A stretch of DNA of 5,720 nt from Bacteroidia bacterium. Lineage in GTDB: Bacteria; Bacteroidota; Bacteroidia; AKYH767-A; OLB10. Of the stretch, positions 1 through 5,720 are shown one piece after another. The first letter of the stretch is position 1. Every line of letters starts with the position of its first letter. A program made the translations under genes and the position numbers. The stretch is taken from the NCBI GenBank assembly GCA_025450095.1, contig JANWID010000245.1:1-5720 (forward strand), in the 5' to 3' direction. The notes below the pieces were generated by a model. That model searched no databases. It saw only the letters and a list, made by a program, of their open reading frames with translations, and was not told where the DNA came from.

Positions 1-181
1 CTACCAGGCGGATAAGGGAACGCTGAGTAGAAAAATCCTTTTTCTGAATTTTTAAATGATCAGTAAGTGAATTGATACGCTCCGTAAACATGGCTATCTG
101 GCCTTCCGCCGAGCCGGTGTTGTTTCCCGAGTTATTGAATTTTGTGAAGATTTCTTTTTTTGTTTCTGAACTAAGCTGCAT
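1..181 (-). CDS. rpsO: 30S ribosomal protein S15, 5' part only (runs off left edge)
   Basis: S15 is a primary-binding protein of the 30S subunit; it contacts 16S rRNA in the central domain and nucleates platform assembly. The first 60 codons are visible, beginning MQLSSETKKEIF. They include the family signature TGSAEGQIA (residues 22-30) followed by the helical stretch RINSLTDHL (35-43) and the basic segment QRSLIRLV (53-60). S15 is usually about 89 residues, so roughly the last third lies outside the window. The ATG at 179-181 fits the usual S15 N-terminus. No clear Shine-Dalgarno sequence precedes it, which is common in Bacteroidota. The gene follows accD on the same strand after an 80 bp gap that carries its own promoter, so it is probably transcribed independently. 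S15 represses its own translation in E. coli through a leader structure; I could not recognise such a structure here. Confidence 0.95.
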   Translation of the reverse strand, partial: MQLSSETKKEIFTKFNNSGNNTGSAEGQIAMFTERINSLTDHLKIQKKDFSTQRSLIRLV

Positions 182-218
182 TGCCAGGTTTATTGAATAT
201 GATTTTTTAAACGGACTG

Positions 219-249
219 CAAAGATAAGCAATCCTTCCCGAATGACAAA
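219..249 (-). promoter_or_regulatory. Bacteroidota-type promoter for rpsO
   Basis: On the minus strand this reads TTTG (246-249), a 19 bp spacer, then TATCTTTG (219-226). This matches the Bacteroides/Flavobacterium housekeeping sigma consensus TTTG-N19-21-TAnnTTTG in both boxes and in spacing. Transcription would start a few bases past the -7 box, giving an rpsO leader of roughly 30-35 nt. It lies wholly in the gap between accD and rpsO. No transcription start has been mapped, so the call rests on sequence match and position. Confidence 0.8.
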
Positions 250-261
250 TTTTTTTCCGGC

Positions 262-1107
262 TTAGTTACTGAAAAATTGGAGTAGCTGTGACAATTTGGT
301 TTTCAGCTCATTGCGGGTTATGATCACATCCAGAAAACCATGCTCTAAAACAAATTCTGAGGTCTGAAATCCTTTAGGCAAATCCTTCCCAATAGTTTCT
401 TTCACCACTCGGGGACCGGCAAATGCAATCAATGCTCCCGGTTCAGCGATATTCAGATCGCCCAGCATGGCGAATGAAGCAGTAACACCACCGGTAGTTG
501 GATCAGTCAATAAGGAAATATAGGGCAATCGGGCATCTGAAAGTAAGGTCAGCTTTGCCGAAGTTTTGGCCATCTGCATCAGTGAAAAAGCAGCTTCCAT
601 CATCCTGGCGCCACCGGATTTGGAGATGATCATCAACGGAAACTTTTTTTCCAGGCATACATCGATTGCCCTGGAAATTTTTTCACCCATTACCGATCCC
701 ATGGAACCACCGATAAAAGTAAAATCCATACAACAAATCACCAGATTATTTCCATTAACCTGACCATATGCAGTACGAATCGCATCCTGAAGTTGAGTTT
801 TCCGAATCGTATCCGTAAGCCTGTCCGTATATTTTTTTGTATCAGTAAAAGTTAATGGATCAGCTGAAGTCAGGTTGGCATTGAATTCAGTGAATTTATT
901 ATCATCGAAAAGGATTTCATAATATTCCAGGGAACCTATCCTTTCGTGGTAACCGCATTTGGTGCACACATAAAAATTATCGGAATGCTCCTTGGAAGGT
1001 TGAATGTTTTTGCAGGAAGGGCATTTGTACCATAGTCCCTCAGGAGTTTCTTTCTTTTCCTTGGTGGAGGTGGTGATACCTTCCTTAATTCGTTTGAACC
1101 AGCTCAT
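262..1107 (-). CDS. accD: Acetyl-CoA carboxylase carboxyltransferase subunit beta
   Basis: AccD with AccA forms the cytoplasmic carboxyltransferase that moves the carboxyl group from biotin on AccB to acetyl-CoA, giving malonyl-CoA for fatty-acid synthesis. The 281-residue protein has the AccD N-terminal zinc ribbon, with cysteines at 29, 32, 48 and 51 (CX2C-X15-CX2C, the spacing of E. coli AccD). The crotonase-like carboxyltransferase core follows: [11 protein letters not shown] (133-143), SGGARM (164-169), [12 protein letters not shown] (201-212) and AFAGPRVV (228-235). The Gly-Gly pairs at 165-166 and 206-207 are expected to form oxyanion holes. Length is close to the usual 280-305 residues and nothing is missing. 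The ATG at 1105-1107 gives the normal MSWFKR start and lies 22 bp after the aldolase stop, so co-transcription with fbaB is likely. The stop is TAA. I see no clear terminator before rpsO. Confidence 0.97.
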   Translation of the reverse strand: MSWFKRIKEGITTSTKEKKETPEGLWYKCPSCKNIQPSKEHSDNFYVCTKCGYHERIGSLEYYEILFDDNKFTEFNANLTSADPLTFTDTKKYTDRLTDTIRKTQLQDAIRTAYGQVNGNNLVICCMDFTFIGGSMGSVMGEKISRAIDVCLEKKFPLMIISKSGGARMMEAAFSLMQMAKTSAKLTLLSDARLPYISLLTDPTTGGVTASFAMLGDLNIAEPGALIAFAGPRVVKETIGKDLPKGFQTSEFVLEHGFLDVIITRNELKTKLSQLLQFFSN

Positions 1108-1129
1108 ACGTTTTTAATTGGATGCCTGG

Positions 1130-2194
1130 TCAGGCTATTGTGATTTCAGGATTCAGGTAAACATCCTGGATCGCATTGAGCAAGGCAATACCATCTTTCA
1201 TTGGTTTCTGAAACGATTTACGTCCTGATATGAGTCCCTGTCCGCCGGCTCTCTTGTTTATAACAGCGGTCGTAACTGCTTCAGCCAGATCGGTAGCTCC
1301 TTTTGATTCTCCACCTGAATTGATCAGTCCTGCACGACCCATATAACAATTCACAACCTGATAACGGGTCAGGTCTATGGGATGATCGGTTGACAATGAT
1401 TCATAAACTTTTTTATGTGTCTTACCAAAATTGAGTGCAGTATACCCACCGTTATTGGTAGGAAGCTTTTGTTTAATGATGTCGGCCTGTATGGTCACGC
1501 CGAGATGATTAGCCTGACCGGTCAGATCTGCGGCAGTATGAAAATCGATGCCATCTTTTTTAAATCCGCTGTTTCGCAGGTAGCACCAGAGAATTGTTGC
1601 CATACCCAGCTCATGAGCCCGTGCAAAAACATTTGCAACTTCGGTAATTTGCCTTGATGATTCATTCGATCCAAAGTAAATAGTTGCCCCGATAGCAGCT
1701 GCTCCCATGTTGTACGCGTCTTCAACTTTTCCAAAGAGAATCTGGTCAAACTTATTGGGGTAGGTCAGGAATTCATTGTGGTTGATCTTTACAATGAAGG
1801 GGATCTTATGAGCATATTTCCTGGAAACAGATGCCAGTACTCCGAATGTTGAAGCAACTGCATTGCATCCACCTTCCATAGCCAGTTTCACGATGTTTTC
1901 AGGGTCGAAGTATAACGGATTGGGAGCAAACGAAGCACCACCGGAATGTTCGATTCCCTGGTCAACCGGAAGAATGGATACATAACCGGTACCAGCCAGG
2001 CGGCCATTGTTATAAATCCACTGGAGATTTCTCAGCACATTGTTACTCCGGTTAGTAGAGACAAAAATGCGATCAACGAAATCGGGACCGGGAAGGTGAA
2101 GCTGTTCTTTGGTAATTGTTTTACAAGTATGGCTGAGAAGGTTACCGGCATCATTTCCTAAAAGTTCTTCAACCCCTTTAACGGTCATCATCAT
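1130..2194 (-). CDS. fbaB: Class I fructose-bisphosphate aldolase, FbaB/DhnA type
   Basis: This cytoplasmic enzyme reversibly cleaves fructose 1,6-bisphosphate to dihydroxyacetone phosphate and glyceraldehyde 3-phosphate through a Schiff-base lysine. The 354-residue length matches the bacterial DhnA/FbaB family (E. coli FbaB is 350). Visible signatures are [10 protein letters not shown] (75-84), VKINHNEF (135-142), ADIIKQKLP (237-245), whose Lys241 is the probable Schiff-base residue by comparison with E. coli Fba[12 protein letters not shown] (289-299) and [10 protein letters not shown] (322-331). The last two are the expected phosphate-binding loops. It lacks the zinc-ligand signature of class II aldolases. 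Three ATG codons in a row (2186-2194) leave the start uncertain by one or two residues. There is no Shine-Dalgarno sequence. The stop is TGA, and the protein ends at the normal family length, so TGA acts as a true stop here. It lies 158 bp after tamL and 22 bp before accD. Confidence 0.95.
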   Translation of the reverse strand: MMMTVKGVEELLGNDAGNLLSHTCKTITKEQLHLPGPDFVDRIFVSTNRSNNVLRNLQWIYNNGRLAGTGYVSILPVDQGIEHSGGASFAPNPLYFDPENIVKLAMEGGCNAVASTFGVLASVSRKYAHKIPFIVKINHNEFLTYPNKFDQILFGKVEDAYNMGAAAIGATIYFGSNESSRQITEVANVFARAHELGMATILWCYLRNSGFKKDGIDFHTAADLTGQANHLGVTIQADIIKQKLPTNNGGYTALNFGKTHKKVYESLSTDHPIDLTRYQVVNCYMGRAGLINSGGESKGATDLAEAVTTAVINKRAGGQGLISGRKSFQKPMKDGIALLNAIQDVYLNPEITIA

Positions 2195-2227
2195 AACTTA
2201 AATTTTTCTGATTAAAATCCTGACCGG

Positions 2228-2263
2228 CAAAACTACATAAAAAATTGATTTCTATAATTCAAA
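2228..2263 (-). promoter_or_regulatory. Probable promoter of fbaB-accD, good -7 box and poorly spaced -33
   Basis: On the minus strand TAGTTTTG (2228-2235) fits the Bacteroidota -7 consensus TAnnTTTG and lies 33 bp upstream of the first fbaB ATG, giving a leader under 30 nt. The only TTTG upstream is at 2260-2263, with a 24 bp spacer instead of the usual 19-21, so the -33 match is weak. It sits in the 158 bp between tamL and fbaB, where a promoter is expected if the aldolase is not simply read through from tamL. Confidence 0.5.
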
Positions 2264-2294
2264 TCTCATAGAGTTATTCTTCAATAGTTTGAAT
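2257..2294. repeat. 7-bp inverted repeat between tamL and fbaB
   Basis: ATTCAAA (2257-2263) and TTTGAAT (2288-2294) are perfect inverted copies 24 bp apart. They lie after the tamL stop and just upstream of the fbaB -7 box, and one arm overlaps the candidate -33 TTTG. As RNA this would be a weak AT-rich stem with a large loop and no adjacent T tract, so it is a poor intrinsic terminator. It could be a regulator site. It could also be chance, since an AT-rich 158 bp stretch yields such a repeat fairly often. Confidence 0.2.
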
Positions 2295-2352
2295 CTAATC
2301 ATTGAAAGTAAAACTTTATAAAATTCAGAACGAAAAGTTCAGTCCGTAAAAC

Positions 2353-4662
2353 TCAGAACGGATAACCAATACCAAAATTCTTAATCGTATTATCCCAGGA
2401 TATTTCGTTCAATACCCACCGTTCATTGATTTTACGTGATGGATTTCTGACCGGAACTCCCAGGTCACATCGGAAGATGAAAAATTTAAAGTCTACACGT
2501 AATCCAATTCCTGTACCTACTGCCAGTTCGCTGATAAAATTCTTTGCCTGGAATTTGCTACCCGGAAGATTTTCATTTTCGTTTACGAGCCAAATGTTCC
2601 CGGCATCGAGAAAGACTGCCCCTTTGAGGATTTTGAAAATATCCATCCGGTACTCAAAGTTTGCGTTGATTTTGATATCTCCCAGTTGTTCGAGATAATT
2701 TGTTGAACTGTAGGAACCGGGACCCACTGTTCGCGGAAGATAAGCACGCAGATCGTTAGCCCCTCCTGCGAAAAAAGTTTTCTCATAAGGGATGAAGTCC
2801 GAATTCAGGTAAGCTATTCCGATTCCAGCCGCAAGGCGGTATACAAAGGAAGAATGAGGCGAAAAAACCTGGTAAAATCGAAAATCGAAATCGGGTCGGA
2901 AATACTGGGAATAAGGAATTCCAAGTATTTCGTAAGTAGTTGTATCTGCATAGTCAGATTCAGTAAGGCGGTCAAGCAGTCGTAAGGAATTACCTGCAAT
3001 CTCAAATGAAAAGCGAAAGAACAAGAAGTTCCTGAATAAATTCGGCTCCTGGCTGTTATAAAGAAATACATACCTACCGTTTGTGATGAGGTAGCTTTGA
3101 TAATACAGTGCCAGTTGGGGATCATTTAGCAATTCCAGTTTGTTAATGAATGCTTGTGTCAGGTTATAATTTGACAGGTTGATTTCTGCTGGATAAACAT
3201 AATGCCATTTATATCGCGTTTCCCTGAACTCAAGTCCACTGGAAAGAACCAGCAGGTTTCGCAGATATTCGGGCCTATCCTGGAAATTATATGAAACAGT
3301 GAACAGGGTAGTGGGATTCGTGGATCGGGTATGATTGAACTTCTTCAACGGCCACAGAAACCGTGGAATCCTTACAGTGACTTCAGGCCCGAATTCACGG
3401 GTGTTTAAAGCAAAGGCAATGGATTTATCGGCAGTTGTATCGGTGAAGTCCGGAATAGATTCCAGTTTAGCAAGAAGTTTCAACTGTACGGATTCGGACC
3501 CTTTAAAGGAGTTTTTATTGGTATAGGTAAAGTTTCCTCCGATACCGAAATTCCCTCCGTTATTAGTGCCTTCAAATTCGATCTTGTAGCTTTGTTTGGG
3601 TGACGGGGTAAGCGCTATATACGTATTGAGCCAGTAACCCGTTAACGTATCGCTCTCAACAGGCTCATGCCGGATATTTATGAATTTAAAAAGCGAAAGA
3701 CTCGCAAGTCCGCTATAAGTCGCATCTGAGTTTTTAGCCTGGTAGATATCACCCTTCTCAATAAAAATGCGCATCATCAGGGATTCGGGGTTGTATTCCC
3801 TTTTCTTTCTTGATGACAATACCATAATTCCCTTGTAATAGATGGTATCCCTCGGAATAATTTCTGTTTGTGCCAGGGGGTCATAATCAGTTTGCACATA
3901 AACATCCTTTATCTTATAAAGCTTGTGTCTTCCTGAAATAATAGTGTCGCCTTCAACAATTTTCTCATTTGTTCCGGCTATCAGGTATTTAACATCTACC
4001 TGTTTCGACTTGAGGGAGCTGTCGATGTCGAATGAGACATATATTTGATTGAATTCATAATATCCCCGGTTACGTAGCAGGTTAGTCACTCTTTCCCGTT
4101 CTTTCTGAAAAGCAGGCGCACTGAAATTGTTTCCCTTTTTCAGAAGACTCTCTGTAGAATCCTGTAACACGAGTCGCTCAATTGCAGGATCTGAGATATG
4201 GTAGGTTATATTCCGGATGGTGTAGGGATCTCCGGATTTAATTGTATAAATCACTTTTGCTTTTTTGTGACGATAGATCGTAGTATCCGAAACTACAGCG
4301 TTAAAGTACCCCTCGTTTTGAACATAAATGAGCACCTGGGTATGTGATTTGGCAGTAAGGGCCGAATCAATCACCACGGGTTCTTCCCCGATGGTTTTCT
4401 TTACCCATTTCTTAAATTTCGATTGTCGGCCACGATTCGCCAACGTATATACACCCAGGTGAAAACGGAACAACCCAAAAATTTTACGGTTGGGTTTCTG
4501 CTTCAGGATTGACTTTACACCTTCATTGAGCTCCTTCCGGTCGCTTTCGATAATATTTTTATTCAGAAGGTAAGCATTAGGACCAAGGTGTTTCACTGGG
4601 CTGCAGGCATTCAGAAAAAGAGCGGCGAACAAGGCTGCGATTAGAATCTGAAATTTGCGCAT
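2353..4662 (-). CDS. tamL: TamL-type outer-membrane assembly lipoprotein (Omp85 superfamily)
   Basis: The protein has the layout of the Bacteroidota lipoprotein counterpart of TamA, thought to work with TamB in outer-membrane protein or lipid traffic. The 769 residues begin with a lipoprotein signal: a basic MRK, a hydrophobic core, and the lipobox L-N-A-C with Cys20 as the lipidated residue. A periplasmic part with POTRA-like repeats follows (about 100-155, 155-230 and 248-355, judged by eye from recurring patterns such as VQNEGYFNA and LRNRGYYEF). A 16-strand-type barrel starts near 358. The Omp85 loop-6 motif is FAGGANDLRAY, with Arg639; the family's usual RG[YFW] reads R-A-Y here. The C-terminus NFGIGYPF, ending in Phe, is a strong beta-signal and confirms that the TGA stop is real. 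The ATG at 4660-4662 is preceded by an in-frame TGA a few codons upstream. No tamB lies within the window. A general BamA/TamA label is the fallback, but BamA itself is not normally a lipoprotein. Confidence 0.88.
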   Translation of the reverse strand: MRKFQILIAALFAALFLNACSPVKHLGPNAYLLNKNIIESDRKELNEGVKSILKQKPNRKIFGLFRFHLGVYTLANRGRQSKFKKWVKKTIGEEPVVIDSALTAKSHTQVLIYVQNEGYFNAVVSDTTIYRHKKAKVIYTIKSGDPYTIRNITYHISDPAIERLVLQDSTESLLKKGNNFSAPAFQKERERVTNLLRNRGYYEFNQIYVSFDIDSSLKSKQVDVKYLIAGTNEKIVEGDTIISGRHKLYKIKDVYVQTDYDPLAQTEIIPRDTIYYKGIMVLSSRKKREYNPESLMMRIFIEKGDIYQAKNSDATYSGLASLSLFKFINIRHEPVESDTLTGYWLNTYIALTPSPKQSYKIEFEGTNNGGNFGIGGNFTYTNKNSFKGSESVQLKLLAKLESIPDFTDTTADKSIAFALNTREFGPEVTVRIPRFLWPLKKFNHTRSTNPTTLFTVSYNFQDRPEYLRNLLVLSSGLEFRETRYKWHYVYPAEINLSNYNLTQAFINKLELLNDPQLALYYQSYLITNGRYVFLYNSQEPNLFRNFLFFRFSFEIAGNSLRLLDRLTESDYADTTTYEILGIPYSQYFRPDFDFRFYQVFSPHSSFVYRLAAGIGIAYLNSDFIPYEKTFFAGGANDLRAYLPRTVGPGSYSSTNYLEQLGDIKINANFEYRMDIFKILKGAVFLDAGNIWLVNENENLPGSKFQAKNFISELAVGTGIGLRVDFKFFIFRCDLGVPVRNPSRKINERWVLNEISWDNTIKNFGIGYPF

Positions 4663-4775
4663 ATTCTGAATGAATACTTCCTGCTGTCAGTTTAATTAAT
4701 GTCGCGAACCGGATACTATTTTATCAGTCCCGTGCCTGGCTATAACGTTGATGAATGTTATATCCGACTTCCGGG

Positions 4776-4783
4776 CAAAAGTA
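4776..4783 (-). promoter_or_regulatory. Candidate -7 box for tamL
   Basis: The minus strand reads TACTTTTG, a match to TAnnTTTG. No TTTG occurs 19-21 bp upstream, so only half of the promoter is recognisable. If used, it gives a tamL leader of a little over 100 nt, which includes the small inverted repeat at 4741-4762. Confidence 0.4.
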
Positions 4784-4903
4784 CGATTTACGATTCTCGG
4801 GTGATAAATAACCATTGATGATTAAGCTGCCTTGATTGTGAATATCGTGCCACTATTTGATTTGAATTCATCATAAATACTGATGCAGGTTTCAGAGTTC
4901 TGT

Positions 4904-4911
4904 TAATTTTG
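4904..4911 (+). promoter_or_regulatory. Candidate -7 box for the RNA methyltransferase gene
   Basis: The plus strand reads TAATTTTG, a match to TAnnTTTG, 56 bp upstream of the ATG at 4968. No TTTG or TTG lies at the proper -33 distance; the nearest TTTG is at 4861-4864, too far away. The position is plausible and the sequence support is partial. Confidence 0.35.
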
Positions 4912-4967
4912 AGCGTCCGCTAAGATACAAAAGAACAAATGGGATCTTTTTGGAATAACAGTCTCTC

Positions 4968-5720
4968 ATGATTAGCAAAAACACCATTTCCGGAATAAAA
5001 GCATTGCATCAGCTTAAGAAACGGCGGGAGCAAAATCTCTTTATTGCCGAGGGGCGTAAAGTTGTAATTGAATTATTACAGTCAAATTTGAAAGTTAAAC
5101 TGATCGCTTGTTTGTTAGAATTTGAGACTGAAAACAGGCATCTTTTCGGAGAAACAGAAGCGATTATTGTTTCTGAAAAAGAGCTGTCTTCAATTAGTGC
5201 TCTTAAATCCCCAAACCAGGTTGTTGCCGTAGCAGTAATACCTGAAAATATTTGACCCTCTTTCACAGAGAAAAACAATATTCTGGTACTGGATGGAATC
5301 CGTGATCCGGGAAATATGGGAACTATTATCCGGACAGCTGAATGGTTTGGTCTGCAACAGGTGATCTGTTCACCCGATTGCGTGGAAGTATATAATCCAA
5401 AAGTGGTACAAGGTGCTATGGGCTCACTATTCCGGATGAAAATCAGTTACGACAGTTTGGAAATACAGATACAAAAGGCGAAATCGGAGGGATACTTTAT
5501 CCTGGGGGCTTTCGCAGATGGAACTTCATACAGGGAAAGTAATGTTCAACAACCGTGGATGCTTATTGTAGGCAGCGAATCACATGGAATTTCTCCAGAA
5601 CTCTTACCATTATTGGATTTGAAAACCGCGATTCCCCGGTCTCATGGTGTTAAAACAGAATCACTAAATGCTGCAGTAGCTACGGCTGTTTTGCTCTCTG
5701 CTCTTCCTCCAAACAATTTA
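4968..5720 (+). pseudogene. TrmH/SpoU-family RNA 2'-O-methyltransferase interrupted by an in-frame TGA; 3' end beyond window
   Basis: SpoU enzymes methylate ribose 2'-hydroxyls in tRNA or rRNA using S-adenosylmethionine bound in a trefoil knot. Codons 1-95 encode the N-terminal substrate-binding domain (LKKRREQNLFIAEGRKV, then LSSISALKSPNQVVAV). Codon 96 is TGA. The same frame then runs open for codons 97-251 to the window edge, encoding the full SPOUT domain. Motif 1 is DPGNMGTIIRTAEWFG, with Asn116 and Arg122; motif 2 is LIVGSESHGIS, with Glu204; motif 3 is ESLNAAVATAVLL, with Ser232 and Asn234. The family is usually about 245-265 residues, so only a short tail is missing. The ATG at 4968 is fixed by an in-frame TAA at 4956-4958. 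No ATG restarts the second half before Met117, inside motif 1. The catalytic domain shows no visible decay, so the stop is recent, an error or read through. The exact RNA target cannot be told from sequence. Confidence 0.85.
5253..5255 (+). other. Premature in-frame TGA at the domain junction of the methyltransferase
   Basis: The context is AAT ATT TGA CCC TCT TTC. The stop replaces one residue in the linker between the RNA-binding and SPOUT domains. A single transition from TGG (Trp) or CGA (Arg) would produce it. The following base is C, which in E. coli is the leakiest context for UGA. fbaB and tamL both end in TGA at their expected family ends, which argues against UGA being a sense codon throughout this genome. 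Confidence 0.9.

Larger units (their letters stand above)
4663..4967. other. Divergent intergenic region between tamL and the RNA methyltransferase
   Basis: These 305 bp separate two divergent genes. No credible coding frame, RNA gene or mobile-element end was seen. Each strand carries one match to the Bacteroidota -7 box, both listed separately. Short AT-rich inverted repeats are present (for example TATAAC at 4741-4746 with GTTATA at 4757-4762), but at this length and composition they are about as frequent as chance would give. Confidence 0.7.

Noticed and set aside
566..763. 65-codon plus-strand open frame inside accD
   Set aside because: It is antisense to a strongly conserved part of accD, has no recognisable domain, and no promoter box was seen. 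It is a shadow of accD codon structure.
2340..2362. TCCGT/ACGGA pairing at the tamL stop as an intrinsic terminator
   Set aside because: It is only five base pairs with a 10-base loop, overlaps the last tamL codons, and has no T run following it on the minus strand.
4741..4762. TATAAC/GTTATA inverted repeat in the tamL leader as an operator
   Set aside because: A 6-bp AT-rich repeat with a 10-base gap is expected about once by chance in 300 bp. There is no further support.
4929..4950. AAAAGA/TCTTTT inverted repeat before the methyltransferase ATG as an attenuator
   Set aside because: The stem is short and AT-rich, at the level expected by chance, and no leader peptide or T tract fits attenuation.
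5253..5255. UGA as selenocysteine
   Set aside because: The downstream structure is weak, begins within two bases of the stop, and does not resemble a bacterial SECIS hairpin. The site is a domain linker with no redox role known in SpoU enzymes.
5253..5255. Alternative genetic code (UGA as Trp or Gly) for the whole genome
   Set aside because: fbaB and tamL end with TGA at their normal family lengths, and tamL ends in the expected terminal Phe. Trp codons read in the methyltransferase frame are TGG.
4968..5255. Stand-alone small protein made of the N-terminal domain only
   Set aside because: The conserved SPOUT domain follows in the same frame with no start codon of its own before motif 1, so a broken or read-through full-length gene explains the data better.
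5009..5278. 89-codon minus-strand open frame over the premature stop of the methyltransferase
   Set aside because: It is antisense to the conserved SpoU N-terminal domain and ends beside the TGA. The protein has no family features and no upstream signals.

Overview
The window looks like a chromosomal housekeeping segment from a member of the Bacteroidota. Three things point there: a TamL-type outer-membrane lipoprotein ending in the GIGYPF beta-signal, matches to the Bacteroidota promoter box TAnnTTTG (one of them with a correctly spaced TTTG at -33), and start codons without clear Shine-Dalgarno sequences. No mobile element, CRISPR array, tRNA, rRNA or integration signature was seen. I found no new multi-gene system.

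Layout, left to right. Four genes lie on the minus strand: the 5' part of rpsO (ribosomal protein S15, cut by the left edge), accD (acetyl-CoA carboxylase carboxyltransferase beta subunit), a class I fructose-bisphosphate aldolase of the FbaB/DhnA type, and tamL (Omp85-family lipoprotein). Read in the direction of transcription the order is tamL, fbaB, accD, rpsO. fbaB and accD are 22 bp apart and probably share a transcript. rpsO has its own well-formed promoter in the 80 bp after accD. fbaB has a probable promoter in the 158 bp after tamL. A 305 bp divergent intergenic region separates tamL from the only plus-strand gene, a TrmH/SpoU-family RNA 2'-O-methyltransferase that runs off the right edge.

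The one clear anomaly is in the methyltransferase. A TGA stop sits at codon 96, exactly between the N-terminal RNA-binding domain and the C-terminal SPOUT catalytic domain. The same frame then continues for 155 sense codons with all three SpoU motifs preserved. TGA is the normal terminator of fbaB and tamL here, so whole-genome recoding is unlikely. The alternatives are a recent nonsense mutation, a base-call error or stop-codon readthrough. A restart of translation would not rescue the enzyme, because the first downstream ATG lies inside motif 1.

Functionally the genes are core metabolism and cell building: glycolysis/gluconeogenesis (FbaB), the committed step of fatty-acid synthesis (AccD), outer-membrane protein assembly (TamL), translation (S15) and RNA modification (TrmH family). 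A link between carbon flux and membrane building through fbaB-accD co-transcription is plausible but is inference.
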